Positions 5,739-6,959 of a stretch of 6,959 nt of DNA are shown here, in pieces. The translations under genes and the position numbers were made by a program. Source of the stretch: an uncultured beta proteobacterium. Its GTDB lineage: Bacteria; Pseudomonadota; Gammaproteobacteria; Burkholderiales; Burkholderiaceae. The DNA lies in contig CAIMPQ010000215.1 in NCBI GenBank assembly GCA_903843315.1, positions 1-6,959 on the forward strand, read 5' to 3'. The notes beneath the pieces were generated by a model, which saw only the letters and a program-made list of their open reading frames with translations, did not search any database and was not told where the DNA came from. The number at the start of each line of letters is the position of its first letter. Within the stretch, counting starts at the first letter, position 1.

Positions 5739-5744
5739 AAGGAG
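5739..5744 (+). promoter_or_regulatory. Strong Shine-Dalgarno of tatA
   Basis: AAGGAG lies 7 nt before the tatA ATG and is the best ribosome binding site in the window. TatA is known to be needed in large excess over TatB and TatC, and tatB and tatC here have weaker or no such sites, so this site probably helps set the subunit ratio (inference). Confidence 0.75.
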
Positions 5745-5751
5745 ATTAAGA

Positions 5752-5985
5752 ATGGGTTCATTTAGCATTTGGCATTGGTTAATTGTTTTGGTTATCGTGA
5801 TGTTGGTTTTCGGAACCAAAAAATTGCGGAATATTGGCCAAGATTTGGGTGGCGCAGTCAAGGGCTTCAAAGATGGCATGAAGACACCTGAAGAATCTAA
5901 AGAGCAAACCGCAGAGCAAATTCAGCAAGCATCTACTGCCGCAGAAAAAACGGTTGATGTGCAGGCTAAAGACGTCAATAAGTAA
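5752..5985 (+). CDS. tatA: Twin-arginine translocase pore subunit TatA
   Basis: Small inner-membrane protein that oligomerises around substrate-loaded TatBC to allow passage of folded twin-arginine proteins. The 77-residue product has the standard layout: a short periplasmic N-terminus (MGSFSIWHW), one membrane helix at about 6-20 (IWHWLIVLVIVMLVF), the FG hinge at Phe20-Gly21, an amphipathic helix at about 22-43 (TKKLRNIGQDLGGAVKGFK then DGMK) and a charged, disordered Glu/Gln/Lys-rich tail. Trp7/His8/Trp9 instead of the polar Gln8 of E. coli TatA is common in other TatA proteins to my recollection. The Shine-Dalgarno AAGGAG is strong. It follows the HIT gene by 16 nt and precedes tatB by 37 nt. 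TatA and TatE cannot be separated by sequence alone, but context with tatBC says TatA. Confidence 0.96.
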   Translation: MGSFSIWHWLIVLVIVMLVFGTKKLRNIGQDLGGAVKGFKDGMKTPEESKEQTAEQIQQASTAAEKTVDVQAKDVNK

Positions 5986-6022
5986 TCATTGAGAGCGCAA
6001 ATAGAAATTCGTGCAGGTTTAA

Positions 6023-6499
6023 ATGATTGATCTTGGAGTTTCAAAACTTGCACTCATCGCAGTAGTTGCCTTAGTAGTGGTAGGCCCAGAGCGTTTACCA
6101 AAAGTTGCCCGCATGGCTGGTAATTTGTTTGGCCGTGCACAACGCTACATGGCCGACGTGAAGTCCGAAGTCAATCGACAGATGGAGATTGACGAATTCA
6201 AAAAGTTTCGTGAAGAAAGTGCCTCTGCATTAAAAGAGGTCGAGAACAGCATCAACTCTACCGTTCAAGAGGCGAATGCCCACTTGAGTGACCAAGCGGA
6301 TATTTTCGAAACCAGTTTTGAGAAGCCACCGCTTGACCCAAAAGAGGTATTGCTGAAGTCGAAGCGTCAGGGCCGAAATAGCTGGGGAGTAAGGCGAGCA
6401 GCAAGGCCAGTCTGGTTTAAGCGTTCAGCAGGCATTCGGACCCGTGTGCAATCCGGCGCTGCCAGAATGAAGCGCTTTCATCATGCTGCGAATAAATAA
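6023..6499 (+). CDS. tatB: Sec-independent translocase subunit TatB
   Basis: Inner-membrane partner of TatC that helps form the twin-arginine signal-peptide receptor. The 158-residue protein has a membrane helix at about 5-21 (GVSKLALIAVVALVVVG), the TatB-type GPERLP hinge (21-26), a long amphipathic helix with AGNLFGRAQRYMADVKSEV (32-50) and a charged coil (52-95). Position 8 is Lys where E. coli has the functionally important Glu8; Lys here is typical of beta-proteobacterial TatB as I recall. The C-terminus (about 113-158) is unusual compared with E. coli: Arg/Lys-rich with RPVWFKRSAG and RTRVQSGAARMKR segments. AGG at 6015-6017 lies 5 nt before ATG 6023. It sits between tatA and tatC with gaps of 37 and 30 nt. 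Identity is very secure; the function of the basic tail is unknown. Confidence 0.95.
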   Translation: MIDLGVSKLALIAVVALVVVGPERLPKVARMAGNLFGRAQRYMADVKSEVNRQMEIDEFKKFREESASALKEVENSINSTVQEANAHLSDQADIFETSFEKPPLDPKEVLLKSKRQGRNSWGVRRAARPVWFKRSAGIRTRVQSGAARMKRFHHAANK

Positions 6500-6529
6500 C
6501 ATCATTAGAAGCACTCAATACATCTCCGC

Positions 6530-6959
6530 ATGACGCAAAACAATTCCACCGAAGATTCCGGTTTACAAGAATCTTTTCTCTCGCATTTATTTGAGTTGCG
6601 CGATCGCGTCATTAAGTCTGCATTAGCAATCATTGTGGTGTTCGTTTGCTTGGTCTACTGGGCGCCAGATATATTTCATCTGTTTGCACAACCTTTGCTA
6701 AAAGCTTTGCCTGCAGGCGGCAAGATGATCGTGACTGACGTGACGGGATCTTTCTTTGTGCCAATGAAGGTCACCATGCTAGTGGCATTCTTAATTGCAT
6801 TGCCAGTGGTGATGTATCAGTTGTGGGCGTTTATTGCACCCGGCTTGTATCTGCATGAGCGCAAGTTGATTTTGCCTTTGGTGATCAGTAGCTATTCTTT
6901 GTTCATTATTGGAATGGCATTCGCCTACTTTTTGGTGTTCCCTACTGTATTCAACTTTA
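6530..6959 (+). CDS. tatC: Sec-independent translocase subunit TatC, N-terminal part (3' end outside window)
   Basis: Polytopic inner-membrane receptor for twin-arginine signal peptides. The frame is open from ATG 6530 to the window edge, giving 143 of roughly 240-260 residues. After a hydrophilic N-terminus it shows HLFELRDRV (19-27; Glu22 equals E. coli Glu15), a membrane helix at about 30-46, the periplasmic loop with PLLKALPAGGKMIVTDV (55-71; Pro55 equals Pro48), a second helix at about 80-101, and the cytoplasmic loop FIAPGLYLHERK (101-112) with Phe101 and Glu110 matching E. coli Phe94 and Glu103 that bind the signal peptide. A third helix starts near 115. An in-frame TAG at 6506-6508 bounds the start; no clear Shine-Dalgarno is seen. 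It follows tatB by 30 nt and must be co-transcribed. Identity is very secure. Confidence 0.97.
   Translation, partial: MTQNNSTEDSGLQESFLSHLFELRDRVIKSALAIIVVFVCLVYWAPDIFHLFAQPLLKALPAGGKMIVTDVTGSFFVPMKVTMLVAFLIALPVVMYQLWAFIAPGLYLHERKLILPLVISSYSLFIIGMAFAYFLVFPTVFNF

Noticed and set aside
5586..5879. 97-codon - strand frame spanning the HIT-tatA junction
   Set aside because: It covers two clear + strand genes and their strong ribosome binding site, and its translation looks like no known family.
1..6959. CRISPR array, tRNA, insertion sequence, phage or toxin-antitoxin content
   Set aside because: Coding density is nearly complete with housekeeping genes, the largest gap is 116 nt, and no direct repeats or cloverleaf-like sequence were seen by reading.

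Overview
The window looks like a low-GC member of the Burkholderiales, most likely Polynucleobacter or a close relative. This rests on the gene order his genes - HIT - tatABC, on the protein flavour (monofunctional HisB, separate HisI and HisE, a TatB with Lys8 and an Arg-rich tail) and on base composition that looks only moderately GC. The genus is an inference, since no database could be searched.

Layout. Positions 1-441 hold the C-terminal third of hisD (+). hisC follows in the opposite orientation (455-1522, -), tail to tail with hisD across a 13-nt gap and head to head with hisB across a 116-nt gap. That second gap (1523-1638) is the only place in the window where divergent promoters are needed. 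Downstream comes a tight + strand run: hisB, hisH, hisA, hisF, hisI, hisE, a HIT-family nucleotide-binding protein, tatA, tatB, and a tatC cut by the window edge. Gaps run from a 1-nt overlap (hisA/hisF) to about 50 nt. No stretch over 300 bases lacks a gene. I saw no RNA gene, insertion sequence, CRISPR or attachment site.

How the genes work together. HisE and HisI convert phosphoribosyl-ATP through PR-AMP to ProFAR. HisA isomerises it to PRFAR. HisH and HisF form the glutamine-dependent synthase giving imidazole-glycerol phosphate and AICAR. HisB dehydrates, HisC transaminates, and HisD carries out the last oxidation to histidine. hisG and a histidinol-phosphate phosphatase lie outside the window. 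The tatABC genes at the end encode the twin-arginine translocase, which exports folded proteins; the HIT protein sits at the join.

All catalytic residues I could check are present, so every gene appears intact. This is a largely conventional housekeeping region and I found no evidence for a novel system. The most notable points are the inverted hisC splitting the his cluster, a short leader ORF with a good ribosome binding site ending just before hisB, an AT-rich hairpin between the convergent hisD and hisC ends, and a lineage-type TatB (Lys8, conserved-looking basic tail) that differs from the E. coli model.
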